NCBI GenBank assembly: GCA_015178975.1
Contig: WHVD01000025.1
Location: forward strand, 1-64,000
DNA from: Hysterangium stoloniferum
Taxonomy: Eukaryota; Basidiomycota; Agaricomycetes; Hysterangiales; Hysterangiaceae
Reading direction: 5' to 3'
DNA: 64,000 bases
The notes beneath the pieces are model-generated. The model worked only from the letters and a program-made list of their open reading frames with translations, did no database searches and was not told where the DNA came from. This document shows, in pieces, positions 9,763-22,222 of this stretch; the stretch's first letter is position 1, and every line of letters begins with the position of its first letter. Made by a program: the position numbers and the translations under genes.

Positions 9763-11398
9763 TGTTAGGATACATACAGGGTGGGTCTCTGGAGAAACCC
9801 GCAGAATATCCGGTAGGATTTGGCTTCAGCTTATAGGCTGCACCCTTGCTAGATCATGTTGTCCAATTTCAGACAGGCAGATGGGAATCCCAGGGAGTCC
9901 AGGTGGGGGTCGTGGTCGAGAGGTCGTAGGTTGTGGGTCGTGAGTCGAGATTAGTGAGAGAGATAGATGTGCCAGAGCCTGTGGGCTCCGACTAGTGTGA
10001 GCGGTGTGATTCAAGTGGGGTTTTAGAGCGGAAAATGTATTAGATTACTGGGGGGAATCTAAGCCGATTTTCTGACTGGATTGTATGTACAACATCTGCC
10101 AGTTTAAATAGACTGTGGAGTAAATGTCATACCGAATCCAGTAATAATGAAACGAAATGAGCAAAACATAAAACAGGAATAGTAAACACCAAATTGGTGT
10201 TAGGAACAGGACAGAACGGAGCAGAGTGTTATGACTGGACAATCCCGCCGGACTCCAGGCACTAACCTGTACGCCATCACACCCTACACACACCAAATGT
10301 CTGTTTATAGGAATTCCTGCCCGGACTCCATACGTCAAGACTTGTTACGTTCGACCTCATTACGACACATATCAGTCACCAAACTTCCCCCAGACTCCGT
10401 CTCTGTCTATGTCCATCTTCGTCCCATGCATCAGTCACCGGACCCCGCTCAGAATCCCGTCACCACTCTAATCGAGCCCCGTTCCCGTTTTAGTCAAATG
10501 ACCTGTCATGATTTGAACTCCGCTCCTGCTCCATTTCCCGTTATGGGTTATGCTTTGTCACGATTTGGACTCTGCTCTGTTCCGTCCCGTTCCTAACACC
10601 AAACTTGGTGTTTATTATTCCTGTTTTATGTTTTGTTAGTTTTGTTTCGTCATTACTGGATTTGGTATGTCATTCACTCCATGGTCTATATAAACTGGCA
10701 GATGTTGTACATACAATCCAGTCAGAAAATTAGCTTAGATTCCCCCCAGTAATCTAATACATTTTCCACTCTAAAACCTTGCTTGATTCACATTGCTCTC
10801 ACTAGTCGGAGCCCACGGGCTCCGGCGCATCTATCTCTCTCAACTATCTCGACTCACGACCCACGACCCACGACCTATGACCTACAACCCACAAACCCCG
10901 CCCGGGCTCCCCAGGATTCCTGTCTGCCTGTTCAAAATTGGACAACACGATCTAGCGAGGGTGCAGCCTACATATAAGCTAAAGCCAAGTCCTACCGGAT
11001 ATCCCGCAGGTTTCTCTGGAGACCCACCCTGTGTGTGTATCCTAACATGGAGTCCGAATAGTGACAAATCATAAACCATAATGGGAAATGGAGCGGGAGC
11101 AGAGTCCGAATTGTGACAGGTCATTTGACTAAAATGGGAACAGGGCTCGGTTAGAGGGATGACAGGTATTCTGAGTGGGGTCTGGTGACTGACGCGTGGG
11201 ACGAGGTCAGATATAGACAGAGACGGAGTCCGGTGGGTTTTCCGGTGACTGAAACACAATGTAACAAAGATGAACGTAGACGAGTCTGACATACGGAGTC
11301 TGGCGGGAATTCCAGTAAACTGACAAATGGGGGTGTGTATAGGGTGCGGGTGCGTATAAGTTAGTGCCTGGAGTCTGGCGGGATTTCCAGTTGTAACA
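9763..11398 (+). mobile_element. LTR, family G, split by an inverted family G LTR
   Basis: It starts TGTTAGGATACATACAGG and ends CCAGTTGTAACA at 11398, interrupted at 10226 by another family G LTR. Without the insert and its duplicated 5 bp it is about 810 bp. The flanks (AATAC and GAATG) do not match, so this may be one LTR of a longer or rearranged element rather than a clean solo LTR. It contains the shared motif GGCTTCAGCTTATAGGCTG near 9823. Confidence 0.82.
10227..11047 (-). mobile_element. Solo LTR, family G, inserted in another family G LTR
   Basis: An 821-bp LTR on the minus strand (TGTTAGGATACACACAC to GTCATAACA), the same length as the copy at 25525-26344. It is flanked by CAGAG (10222-10226) and TGGAG (11048-11052). 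The host LTR family has CGGAG at this place, so both flanks are one-step derivatives of the original target duplication. Confidence 0.88.
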
Positions 11399-12059
11399 GA
11401 ATGGGGCTTCACCTGGCTTATACAGTAGAACAAGATGATAGTGTAAAATGGGCAAACAACAAGAACAATAAGACATTGGGAAATGTGGACCTTGGGTCCT
11501 GAGAGCATACCTGACATTTTGACTTGTCTTGGATTGACATCATTCTTAGGCCATAAAATAGTCATAAACTAACAATGAAAGGTATAAAAAGGCAACAAAA
11601 GGAGCAAGTGAGGACAGTCAGAAAATCTGTACTTAGTCCTTCCACCTCTGTATTATCTAATCATTGAACTTTTCTGAGACCTTTCTGACAGAATCATCTG
11701 TAAACCATCATCTCCTAGTATAGCCTCACACTTTATCATCAGGGCAAATTGATACTTCATCAAAAGAGGCATTCAAAATTTGGACTTAGTCAAGAAAATT
11801 CAATTCATGTCAATGATAAGGACCAGAGACAAATGTTGACCAGACTTTGTGAGGGATAAGAATTGGGTTCTGAGTCAGGGCTGAAATTGAGGGTGGATAT
11901 TGGTTGCAAAGTCAGAGCAAAGATATGCAGAGGTCCTAATAATTAGGAAAACAAGTCCCAGCTCAACTACAGCATAGAAATTTTATATTTCTTGCCATTA
12001 TTTCTTGCTATGTATATCTGAAACATATCATCTAATCTTTGATTTGTTAAAATATAGGG
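11399..12059. other. No gene recognised; AT-rich, probably old element interior
   Basis: This sequence lies next to the family G LTR and shows no long open frame or known motif. Repeated TGAGA/GACAAA-type sequence and many TG/CA-rich words suggest a decayed element interior, but this is inference. Confidence 0.4.
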
Positions 12060-12185
12060 CTGTGTGAGCATGCATAAGGTGCCACACTGGCAATTTGCCA
12101 CCCTATTGTTCTTTTGAGTTTGGCTTAACCCTTTGTTGCCATACGTCTATTGTTCTCAAGGCATATAACTAGTATAGATTTCTTG

Positions 12186-12287
12186 TACTTACGCTATCTG
12201 TTTGCCTCCTACGAGACACAGAAGGTCAAACGGAAATTATATTCATTATTGCTTGAGGTTCACAAGCTTTAAGATCTTATTTCAACA
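12186..12287 (+). mobile_element. Remnant of a Ty1/copia-like LTR 3' end
   Basis: The stretch TATCTGTTTGCCTCCTACGAG, followed by CAAACGGAA and ending TTATTTCAACA, matches the sequence at 41222-41312. There it is followed by TGGTATCAG, the classic copia primer-binding start. The 5' part of this LTR is not recognisable. The copy is old and AT-rich. Confidence 0.5.
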
Positions 12288-13873
12288 TGATTGCAGTTAA
12301 TTCATTATATAAATAACTAATAGTTTTGCTCAAATTAGGCAATACATGTTCACACTATCATGCTACTTTCCCAAAATGGCAGACTTGCCTAATTAGGAAT
12401 GTAGGTAGCACCAACTACTAGACATTATAAAACTAAATTTTATAGAAAAATGAGAAATATAATCTGCAAAGTGGGAGAAAATTAAATCAAAACACTTGTC
12501 GATATGAGGTAGCGCCTGGTATTGTGAACATGGAGACCTCATTATGCGTATACAATTCATATCAAAATATTGAATTTTTATTCAAATTAATACCTTTTGT
12601 ACAACAAGTAGACGAGGTTGAAAACATTGTACTAGTCGCGCAGCCCTTCGTGCCAAATTCTCATCATGATCAACCCGCTAGCTCCTAGGCGAGCCAGCCC
12701 ACATCAGGGATTTGGGAATGTCTACACCCATTATGTAGACTCCCTAGCCTTCCTAGATCTATAGTAAGCTTTTATACCGACTAGTAAATAGTGTGTCTAG
12801 CCGTGTCTAGCCGAGCTAGCTAGCTAGCTCTCCTAGATGGCTCTAGACAATATAGACGGCATACATACTGATCTTCCCACTTTCCTGATGCAGCGACTTC
12901 ATCTAAGTTCACTAGCGTGGTTCAATATCCTAGACAAATTGTAACTCATGGTCTAGGCGCTCTAGGTAATCTATATAGTAGCTAGATTTCTTCTAAACGG
13001 GGCAGTGCCCCATCTGGGCCATCGGGCGCCTTACAAATGTTACCAGTTCCCATGGAAACCTAAAAGAGCCACGTTTACACGATAAGATTGGAGTTCGAGT
13101 TTAATACTACTACCGCGCCCTGGATTGGGACAAGAATCCAGACTCAAAACTTTTATTTTGGAATGTATGCTCAGTCAACGCTAGTTTACAAGGAAAGGAC
13201 AAGAAAGCGCAGGTAGGACGACAATCAAAATGACAAGGGAAGAAAGGGTACGGATAGCAAATGGTCACAATCGACGGAACCTGCATCAAAAAGTTGTGAA
13301 CCAACGGAAACAACATCATATTTTTGGCTTACCGAAAGGCTCTACCAACGATCGGGCAGTGTACCTTTACAGATATCACTGCAATCCGCAAACGGCGACA
13401 GGCATGCAAAATAGCGTCCATGGATAAATTCAGCTGATACTCAAATGAGATTTCAAAAGGAATTATCCTTTTGTGGAAATATGAATTAAATACTGCCGAC
13501 GATGCAATGCAACTGATTGAGCTCACCGTAGGAAACACTAAATGATCGGGCAGCGATATCCACAATATCGCTGCCGCATGCAATCATGTAACCATATGAG
13601 GGGTTGATAAGCTATTGAGAGACCGACCTTCAGTTTATCAACTAAAATATGTAGGCAAAAACTTACTAGAGAGCCAGACGGGCCGATCAAACACCATTTA
13701 GTGATGTAAAAATCGATTGAGACCAGATCTGAAATCCGCAGACAAAAAGACGATCCAAGAAGTAAGATCATAAAACAAAACCAAAACAATAAAAGGTACG
13801 GCATAGTGGTGAGGATAAATAAGACGGGTCACATAAGCAGACAAAACACGGCTGGAAACAGTGTGGGAGGAAA
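12288..13873. other. No recognisable gene
   Basis: Short open frames only. Around 12790-12860 there is a cluster of overlapping CTAG/AGCTAGCT palindromes. Minus-strand frames at 13110-13889 are hydrophobic in places but have no recognisable family motif, so I do not call them. Confidence 0.45.
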
Positions 13874-15043
13874 CTAGTCTCCAAGCCACAACCCCTTCAT
13901 CCTCGCAGCAAGTCCAAGATACTTCTCAAACGCAGGAAGGTAACAGGGGCCATTGTAAGAGATGGCGGGATCTTGCCGATTCATTCCATTGTCATCCATC
14001 TCTATGTCATCGTTGCCCATCAAGGAGTCCGAGTCGGAGTTGGAGTCGCTGTAGTTCGAACTAGTGTCAGAAGATGCATAGTAGTCCTTAGAGGTCCATA
14101 CAGCGGGGCGAAGGCGGCAGTTGATATCGGGGTACGGGGTATCGACATATTCGCCCTCCGTGGCGGTCATGGTATTCCGACTGAGAGACTCCAACAGCGC
14201 GAGCGGTTGTCCGTTGCAGGAGAGGACGCGGCCATTGACGGGCCTGGTGATAGGAGAGCGACCGTAGGCGAGGAAGGGACCCTTTGCGTCAGGGGACTGA
14301 TGACAATAATCAACAGACAGTCATAGATTAGTCTTAATAAAACACATTACTTTCGCAGACGCGGCAGCATCACGTCGCCACCTAGAGCTGACGATCTTGT
14401 GATCGGTACATTCGGCGTCCGTGCCGGCAGGTGGTGATTTAGAACGAGAAGCTCGCTTTTGGTAGGGGGCGAGCTTCTGACGGGCCTGCGTGTTTCTTCC
14501 ATTGCGCGATCGGGTTCTCCTATCGTAGGAGTTGTCCGTATCGGAGTCTCTCTCCGTAATCCTGAAATGGGCGCAGAGTCATTAGCATAGAAACATGACT
14601 AGTGAGGAGAATGGGAAACGTACAAGTTGAGCGTCTTCAACTTGGTGATGCACTGCGAGAGAGGACATTGGTGAGATAAATGAGTGTACTCCAATGTCGA
14701 GTAGCACTTACTGCATCAATGCAAGACTGAGAGGACGCGGCCCTATATATAGGAGGTAGCGTCAGTGATATATATATGGTTAAGCACTAGTGAACCTTAC
14801 AAATGCATGTTGTCAAAATCAGCCACAAACTGATGGAGGGCATGAAGGAGAGGAGGGCATCAGGGAACGTATATGAGATATCATTTGACGACCTACACTC
14901 TCAATCAGAGCCTGATCGACGTCAGGGTATTTGGTGGTGATATCCTTCACTACACGCGTCTTGCGGAACGGGCGTCCCTTGGGTGAAGAGGCGAGGTGCT
15001 GAGGAAGAGAGGACGAAACGGATCCTAGATCGAGGGTAGACAT
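13874..15043 (-). CDS. Hypothetical multi-exon protein gene
   Basis: I do not recognise the family. On the minus strand the likely start is at 15043 (MSTLDLGSVSSSLPQHL), with a basic patch (KGRPFRKTRVVKD) and a helical segment ending near 14860. After a poorly resolved middle, an exon at about 14350-14570 encodes a Ser/Arg-rich low-complexity region (DNSYDRRTRSRNGRN). An intron of about 54 nt with a GTAATG donor and a TCATCAG acceptor (about 14298-14351) leads to the last exon, SPDAKGPFLAYGRSPITRP through LGLAARMKGLWLGD, stop at 13874. That exon holds an acidic Ser/Asp stretch. The frames join across the last intron, which supports a real gene. Low complexity suggests a largely disordered, possibly nuclear protein, but that is inference. 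Confidence 0.55.
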
Positions 15044-15232
15044 GTTTGGGTATGACGTTGGTGGAAATCGATGGTGGGTGGTGGTGAAAAGACAAAGAGC
15101 GGAGCTCCATAGACGCCTAACATCCCTTTTATACTCTTTAAGGGTCGAAGCCGTCACAATTTCTATTGAAGACCAGATGACAAGGCGAATCAAAGTTTCA
15201 GAAGAGTCCCCGAAAACTCCTGAGAATAATGA

Positions 15233-15889
15233 TCATATTTGATATTTTCGAAGATTGGTAGGAAATAGAAAAAAAAAGGCTGAAACATTGTTCTCCAACT
15301 TCATGTGACTTACATCAACCAGTGCTAGTGTCACAATATCATCCAATACAAGGAAAATGACAGGTAGAGCATCAGCGCAATGAGCAGAGACGATCCTTAA
15401 CGTGTCACAGCGGCGGTTGGTCCGAACATAGTCCGCCAAAATGAGAAATCATGCGCAAGAGCTGTATAAATATTGGGTACGACATCAGAATATAATGAGC
15501 AAGCTCCAAAGGATATAAATAAAATTGGATGTGGTTTGGGAAGAAAAGTATCGCAGTAGACGTCACAGGATGATTCCCCAGAGGTAGGTATTGGAATGGA
15601 AGGAGGACCAAACAAACAAACACATTGAGGAGACCCCGATTGTGTTCGGGTTGCCAATTGACAGTGGACACGGCGACACATCGCCGCTGTGTTGATTTCA
15701 AATTGTATCGCTAACCTGAAACTGACACTTGCTATTGAACAAAAAATTGCTCCCGTTGTATATCCTAGTGGGTTTTAAAGTTTCCGAATCAAGGCTAAGA
15801 AATGTATAAGCAGTGCAATTCTTGGGAGTATACAGCCTAGATTTCGTGATTTCTTCAACAGGGCTAAGAGCAGCGGCGTCATTCGTCAT
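15233..15889 (-). CDS. Possible small membrane protein gene (uncertain)
   Basis: On the minus strand a frame opens at 15889 (MTNDAAALSPVEE) and could splice near 15715 into one of two overlapping hydrophobic frames at 15397-15701 (for example PLELAHYILMSYPIFIQLL). A further hydrophobic piece lies at 15233-15439 (ALPVIFLVLDDIVTLALVD). The alternation of short hydrophobic exons resembles mushroom multi-span membrane proteins, but no family motif is visible and the splice joins are guesses. Confidence 0.25.
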
Positions 15890-17185
15890 CGTTCAGAGGA
15901 AGCCAAATGGTGTGTTGTGCCCTCCCACGCTGACTAAGCCCCACCACATTCGGAAGGCGTTGCAACACGACGTTTCTCGCTAAGGTTTGATTTCCCTCAT
16001 GTATCTGCTACTCCCCTTATACCTATATATCCACTACACACTAGGGAATGGCTCATTTATTGACATATCGATGTTTTTATTTGACGCGAACCGGAAGTCC
16101 CTCGCCCCTATAGTTTCATGGCCACTTTGACATCAACCTTCGCTTCAACTGTTATCTATGGTAGAAAAGCAGTCAGAGGAGGATCGATTATGTACCTGTC
16201 GCTCATGGGCGTCATCGATGAGCACACTGTAGAGCCGTGCCTCGCAAACACAATCGACTCTAATATTACTTCCCCGTAAACAGTACTGTGTCTAGCTGTA
16301 GAAGTGTATTCTCTTAGCATACATATGCTTACTATGGAAATTGTCTCTTCACCTGATGCTCAATGAGATATATCATGCCAGTCCTTGCATCCCTCTTGTA
16401 TCATTGCATTTTGTTCTTCGTCCGCCAGTCGTGTTTTCTGTCTAAAACGGACTTACAGTAATTCACCACCAGACTACTCTCTCATCCGTACCCATGTCAC
16501 GGAAAAATTAATCAGCAGCCGCAAGCAAGCCATTCCTTTTGCATGCGGAATGTCATCCATACTGCCACTGGCCTTGCCACTTGCCATGGGGTTTGAGGTA
16601 TGTATACCCCTGCACGACGAGAATTGTGACACATTAGAAAAGTGGAAAAGGCTAGTACTCAGAAGTTGTGGGCATTAGGTCCGATCTGAGAGTGCATCCG
16701 ACAAACAGACAAAATATTGATCCCATGGTTTGGAGGGTATCCCTGATTTGCATTCATGACCAGTCAAGTCAGTTCAGGTTGTTGATGGAGTGAAATTCTA
16801 AGTGATGTTCGAATTTATATTTATATTTATATTTGAATATTCAGACTATACATTAATAATGGATTAATGCTAAAGTAAAAGTCTTTTGATCTAAATGTGT
16901 GACTATCCAGCAGCAAAAATTCCGATTCAACTACAAAGTGGGATGACAGTATCCCCAAAAATATAACTTCCAAAGAAGAGAGAAGTGGTTGCTGCCATCA
17001 TGGCAATGCAGATTATGCAGACATCTCATTTGGGTATTTGTTGGGATATTTTCTTCCAACAAAACCAAATTATGTACACTGTCAAGCTCAGAGAAAACAA
17101 GTGTTCATGTAGTACATTTACTCTTTAAATTTTTCCAATGCAGAACAGGTGACTCAGATAATGACAAAACATGGTGTTAAGCTCT
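15890..17185. other. No recognisable gene
   Basis: A short frame at 16385-16678 has no recognisable motif. A run of TTTATATTTATATTTATATT lies near 16815. The rest is AT-rich without LTR ends that I can pair. Confidence 0.4.
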
Positions 17186-17510
17186 GGGCTTACAGGTGGG
17201 TCTCCAGAGGAAACCTGTAGATAATCCGGGATCCAGGTGGCAGGTAGGACTTGGCTTCAGCTTATGTGCTGTGCCCTCACACAATTGTCATGTCCAACTT
17301 CAAATGGGGGAAAATGGGAATCCTGGGAGGTCTAGGAATGTGCAAGGTTGGGGGTGGGAGACCTGGGGGTTCTCAGAATATGCTATGTTAAGTTGGAACA
17401 CCCATAGGCTCTGGGAATATGCTGGTACTGGGTTCTTAGAGTGAGAGGTAAAAGATAAGTTGATTTTCTGATCAGATTGTAAGTACATGTTTGACTAGAC
17501 TATATAGAGC
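17186..17510 (+). mobile_element. Diverged family G-like LTR remnant
   Basis: GGGTCTCCAGAGGAAACC, then GACTTGGCTTCAGCTTAT at 17237-17254 and GATTTTCTGATCAGATTG near 17462 are in the same order and spacing as in family G LTRs. The sequence is heavily changed towards A and T. The ends are not recognisable and no target duplication was found. It is an old copy. Confidence 0.6.
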
Positions 17511-18438
17511 TAGAAATTATTGTATTAAGTGAGACAATAAGACAAAACCACAACTTTAGTGGATCAACTTTACAGTATATCCAGCCATGCCACTGGCCAA
17601 ACCATTATTGTGTCAGTGAGTGGCTTCTGGTTTATGCACTATGATAAATAACAGTGTCAATGCAACACTTGAATACCGGGGTATTGCTGAGACATGACAT
17701 TTCAATGTTGTTAACTTAGGAGACTGCAATCCGGTTTAGGCACACCTCTCTTATTCCAACACAGAATGATGCTCGGGTTTAACCCAACTCAAGGCACTGT
17801 GGGCTCTCTAGACTCTGCCAATATCCAGGGTCGAGGATGTTACTGCAATTATGTCAATGACAACAACTTTCATTGATGATGGCTTAGACCAAATTTGTAT
17901 GCAACTGAGATTGGAGGTGGAAGACCTGTGTAAATCAGTGGAACAGACAGATTCACTTCCCCTGTGTGCTATTAATCACCAGATACCACTTATAAAGGAG
18001 AATAAAATGTACTGATGGCATCCTAGCAAATATCCAGAGGTTGTTGAACACCTCTGGCAAGAGAAATGAGACAGTTACCTGCTGATGGAAGGTAGTGGTT
18101 CCATAGTGGTCGAAATGTAGGCTCAATGTCACAATGAAACCAGGGCTGGATGGTGAGGTACGAAGTTGAGCTGTAATAGACAGGTGTGAGCAGAACAATA
18201 AATATGCATGTTGTTTTCACCAATTTCACCCAGTGGCAACTCATGCACATAAACATGTATACTCTCCCATCATCACCTAGCCATGGTTATCCTGGACTGA
18301 TTCCACTTCCCATAGTTTTGGGCTTATTATAACCTCCATCTCATGCCTTCCTTGGCTTGAGCATGACCTGGGTCCTTCTTGTTGAGTGCAGTCTACTCTA
18401 ATATTAGCTCAGATGTTCAATGAAGTGATGTGAACAAC
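17511..18438. other. No recognisable gene
   Basis: Open frames are under 85 codons and lack motifs. Nothing links this stretch to the neighbouring elements except its proximity to an LTR F end at 18439. Confidence 0.4.
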
Positions 18439-19250
18439 TGTTACGACCGTGTCGCAACCCGACGGTTCCCAAGGTTATCGCCACCTATCGACGATTCAAG
18501 TCATTGCTCAAGTCCTCACATCGGAAGCCATCGGTTTCCCGATGCTGACGTATGCCTTCGCGGTCATCAAACTCCATTTAGGAGGATAACCCAAAACTTT
18601 AAAAGTTATTTATCCACTAAAGTATATATATTTATATTTTTGTTGTAAAATTAATATTTAATCAAATTCAGTTGATTAGGTATCACTCTGAAGAATGCAA
18701 AAATATTAATATTTATCCTATATCTGACAAAATTTAGTCAAACAATCATCTGTAGATTATTCTTTTGGAATAAATTGCACAATGGGGATTGGTACCCCAG
18801 ATAGTTCTGGTTAACTCTCTAAACCAACTAAATTTAAATTATATAAAATATATTTGAAAGTTTGCTTGTATACAAGAGAATACATCATAACCCAAAGATT
18901 AAGTCATAACCCAAATAATCTTGTTTAACCCAAATGATCTAGGTTAACCCAATAATATAGGTTGACCCAAATAATCTAGGTTAACCCAAATAATTTTGTG
19001 TAACTATGTCATTTGTGTGTATTTTAAAAAGGCATGCATATTTTAAAGATGAAATTTCAGGTAATTAAATATAAACTCATAGAATAAGTTGTCATGGCCA
19101 GAAGGAATAGACTCACTTAGAAAATATGAGGATTATTCAGTAAAATTTTGTATATTCAATAAAGTGTGACCATCCTCCTTACACCCCCATCAAAATATAC
19201 TCATACTATCTGGTTAAACTCTGATACGTCCCTTTTCATTATGATGATCG
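18439..19250 (-). mobile_element. Family F LTR remnant (minus strand) with an AT-rich insertion
   Basis: TGTTACGACCGTGTCGCAACC at 18439 is the reverse complement of the family F 3' end. The match continues to about 18585 and resumes at about 19180 (CATACTATCTGGTTAAACTC, TCCCTTTTCATTATGATGA). Between these lie about 590 bp of AT-rich DNA with GGAGGAT at one edge and ATCCTCC at the other. The LTR is truncated at 19250 where the chromovirus sequence starts. Confidence 0.65.
18895..18995. repeat. Short degenerate tandem repeat around GGTTAACCCAAAT
   Basis: Five to six imperfect units of about 18-20 bp containing (T)AACCCAAATAATCT are packed in this stretch, inside the AT-rich insertion. It is not a telomere repeat, because the unit is too long and irregular. 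Confidence 0.6.
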
Positions 19251-19690
19251 ATTTGATAAATAGTTTTGTAAGCTCTGAGAAGAGTGGGGGCATTACAAAG
19301 GTCATTGCCATTTAACCAGGTGTCCTCTCCTGGTCCATACCCTTTCCATTGAACTTGGAAGAGGAGTCGATTTCAATGCTTTTTGTGTCCTACTATAGCT
19401 TCTACTTCATACTCCTCATCATTACGGTCTAGTTCCCGAGGATTCTCAAGTAGCTCCCTTGATCCAAATTCCTTGGGGGAGAGATGGTACTTTTTAAGAT
19501 GGTATCGGTTGATCACTGGGTGTAGTTGATATTCCGAGGGAACATGGAGTCGAAAGACTTGAGGATTGATCTTCTCCAAGATTTCAAACAGTCCTATCTG
19601 TCTTTGTATAAGTTTCCTCCCAGGTCCTTTGGCTTTGACAAGCTCGAGGGAATGTGGATTAATTAGAACATAAACTCCTTCTGAGATATC

Positions 19691-20415
19691 TGTTAAGAAC
19701 TGAAAACTGACTAATGTCAGTGGCCGACAGGGACTAATCGGAAGGACTTGGCTTCAGCTTATGTGCTGCGCCCTCGCAAATATCCGTAGGGTGTCCTTAG
19801 ATTTCAGACGGGCGAAGACTAATCCTAAAGAGTTCCTTTCGGCGAGATACCGATCGGGACCGAAGGACAAGTCGAGTGTTGGCCCAAGGGGTCGGGGCCG
19901 GGAGTGGGTGAGCGCATGCGAAGGTGGATGGGGGGATTCTTAGTATGAGACTGTTACAGACGTATGAGGGTATTCTGAGTCGATATTCTCGATTGCCTAG
20001 TAACTACAACTACAGTGGGTTCATATACAAGTAACAGGTGTCTAGAAAATACTAACGGGGAGAAGGGCGGAAAATGGTATTAACAATAAGCTTGACTAGG
20101 AACGGGAAGTTTATGATTAGTTCAGAGGCTGATGATAACTGAGAGCAGAATTACGATAAAAGGAAATAGTTTGAGGACTACAAATATAGATAGACATATG
20201 TGAAACATAGGATAGAACGGATCAACATAATGAAAGGGACGTATCAAAAGTTTAACCAGACAATACGAGTATTTTGACGTGGGCGTAAACGGAGTTTGAT
20301 TATCGCAAAAGCATACGTCAGCTTCAGGGGCCGATGGTTTCCGAAGTGGTGACTTGAAAATGTTGATAAGTGGCGATAACCTCGGGACCGATAGGGTTGC
20401 GACACGGTCGTAACA
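19691..20415 (+). mobile_element. Solo LTR, family F, target duplication ATATC
   Basis: A 725-bp LTR from TGTTAAGAACTG to GGTCGTAACA is flanked by ATATC at 19686-19690 and 20416-20420. It sits in the C-terminal part of the chromovirus integrase. This is the best-bounded family F copy and defines the family ends. The motif GACTTGGCTTCAGCTTAT is at about 19746-19763. Confidence 0.95.
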
Positions 20416-22222
20416 ATATCTTCCACTGGTCTCCTTTTCTTATTGTAGCTGCGAGCTTGCATTTCTTGTGCTCACGCAATCGAATCCCGTGCCACCTGTC
20501 AATGGTTTTCCAATTCTAAAATCCATTGGTCAGCTAAAAGCCGACAATTCCCTGGGAACCACGGGGTTGTCCCCTCCTAGGCAGCGAGACATTCCTCTGG
20601 GTAGGTATCCCATCAGCAAAAAGGCCAGTGTGTAACTTGTTGAACTCTGAACCATCAAATTGTAGGTATGAGCCACCACCTGAGTCCATTTAGACCATTC
20701 CTCTTTTGAAGAAGTGCAGTATGCTCTGAGCATTTGTTCAACGATGGCATTGGCGTTCTCCATTTGACTGTCAGTTTGAGGATGATGAGACGAGGATACT
20801 GTGAGGGTGCTTCTGTATACCTTGCAGACCTCTCTCCAGAACCTACAGGTCCATCTCTTGTCTCGATCACAGATTATCCTTGAGGGTAAGCCAAAAGGAG
20901 CAGCTACTTTATTCACAAAGATTTGCACAAATCCTTCTGTGGATAGATCTGAAGTCATGGGCTCACAAATTACAAAACACGTGAGTTTATCCACAGCAAC
21001 AAAGATGGCTGAGTAAGCACCCTCTGCAGAAGGAGGCAATCTGGTAATCAGATCCATTGAGACAACCTCAAACAGCCTTAAGGGTACATCTGTGGGTCGA
21101 AGAGCTCCCTGTCAAGTGGAATGATCAACCTTAGTTTTCTGGCATATGTCACAGCTGCGAGCATATGCCACGCAGTCCTGTAACATCCTTGGCCAGAAAA
21201 ACCGGTCCTTCATCAGCTGAAAAGGTCTGTGACTGCCTGCATGAGCTCCTTTGAAGGTGTTGTCATGTATCAATCTGAGTATGGTTGACATCATGCTGCT
21301 AGGTATGCAGATTCGACTTTTCCAGTCTGAATCTCAAAAGAATAATAGCTTATTCTTGCCGATGAAATAGTGCGAGGGGGTAGCTACCATATTTGGGGAA
21401 ATAGGATCAGCAGTGTAATGATTTCTGAAGGCAGGATCTTTCTGATATCCGTCATGAAGTTCCTTGACATAATTCTCATCGATTTCTATAAGCAATTGGG
21501 GGTTCGAGAGAGTAAAGTTTGCCTCGTCAATTTCATCATTTCTGGGGAGGTTGTGCAAATCCCATTTCGTTTGGGGGACCTCTTCCATCATCCCAACTGT
21601 TTCGACCAACTCATGGTGAGTGAGAAAGATGGCCTTTTCCACTGGTTTGTTCTCCCATAATGTCTCGTTGTCATTCCGGTTGTGAGAATCCACTACAATT
21701 GGTAAGAGGTCGTCTCTCGTGGGACTAGCACAGTCAGGTACTTGAGGAAGTCTAGACAGTGGGTCAACATTGCTGTGTATCTGTCCCACTCGATGTAAGA
21801 TTTCCAGACCAGGGTATGCAGCATACATATACTGCCCCCCATGCCGATTGGTATTCTCATAAGATCTGGCCCCTTGTAATACCACATGGTCAGTGATCAA
21901 AAGGATATGTTCTCCTTCAATAAAGGGCTGGAAATGGACTAGTCCCTCTTTAGCAGCTAACACTTCTTGCTCCATGGCTGAGTAATTACATTCTGCTTTC
22001 TTGAGCGTGCAGCTCCAATAGGCAATGATGTGCTTGACAGTGACACTGGTGTCGTCAAAATCTGAGGCCCAGGAATCTGCCCAAGTGAATTCCGGCTCCT
22101 TGGTTTTATAATGAGTAACGAAAATGGGCACATCTCGAGATTGATCAAAGGCTGATCTTGCTTGGGCGTGTTCAGAATCCCAAGTCCAACAGACTCCTTT
22201 CTTTAAGAGGTCGAAGTGTGGA

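Noticed and set aside
9758..11403. Target duplication for the outer family G LTR.
   Set aside because: The flanks AATAC and GAATG do not match, even allowing one transition, so I do not call it a clean solo LTR.
18895..18995. AACCC-containing repeats considered as telomeric.
   Set aside because: The unit is about 18-20 bp, irregular and AT-rich, unlike the TTAGGG repeat of most fungi.
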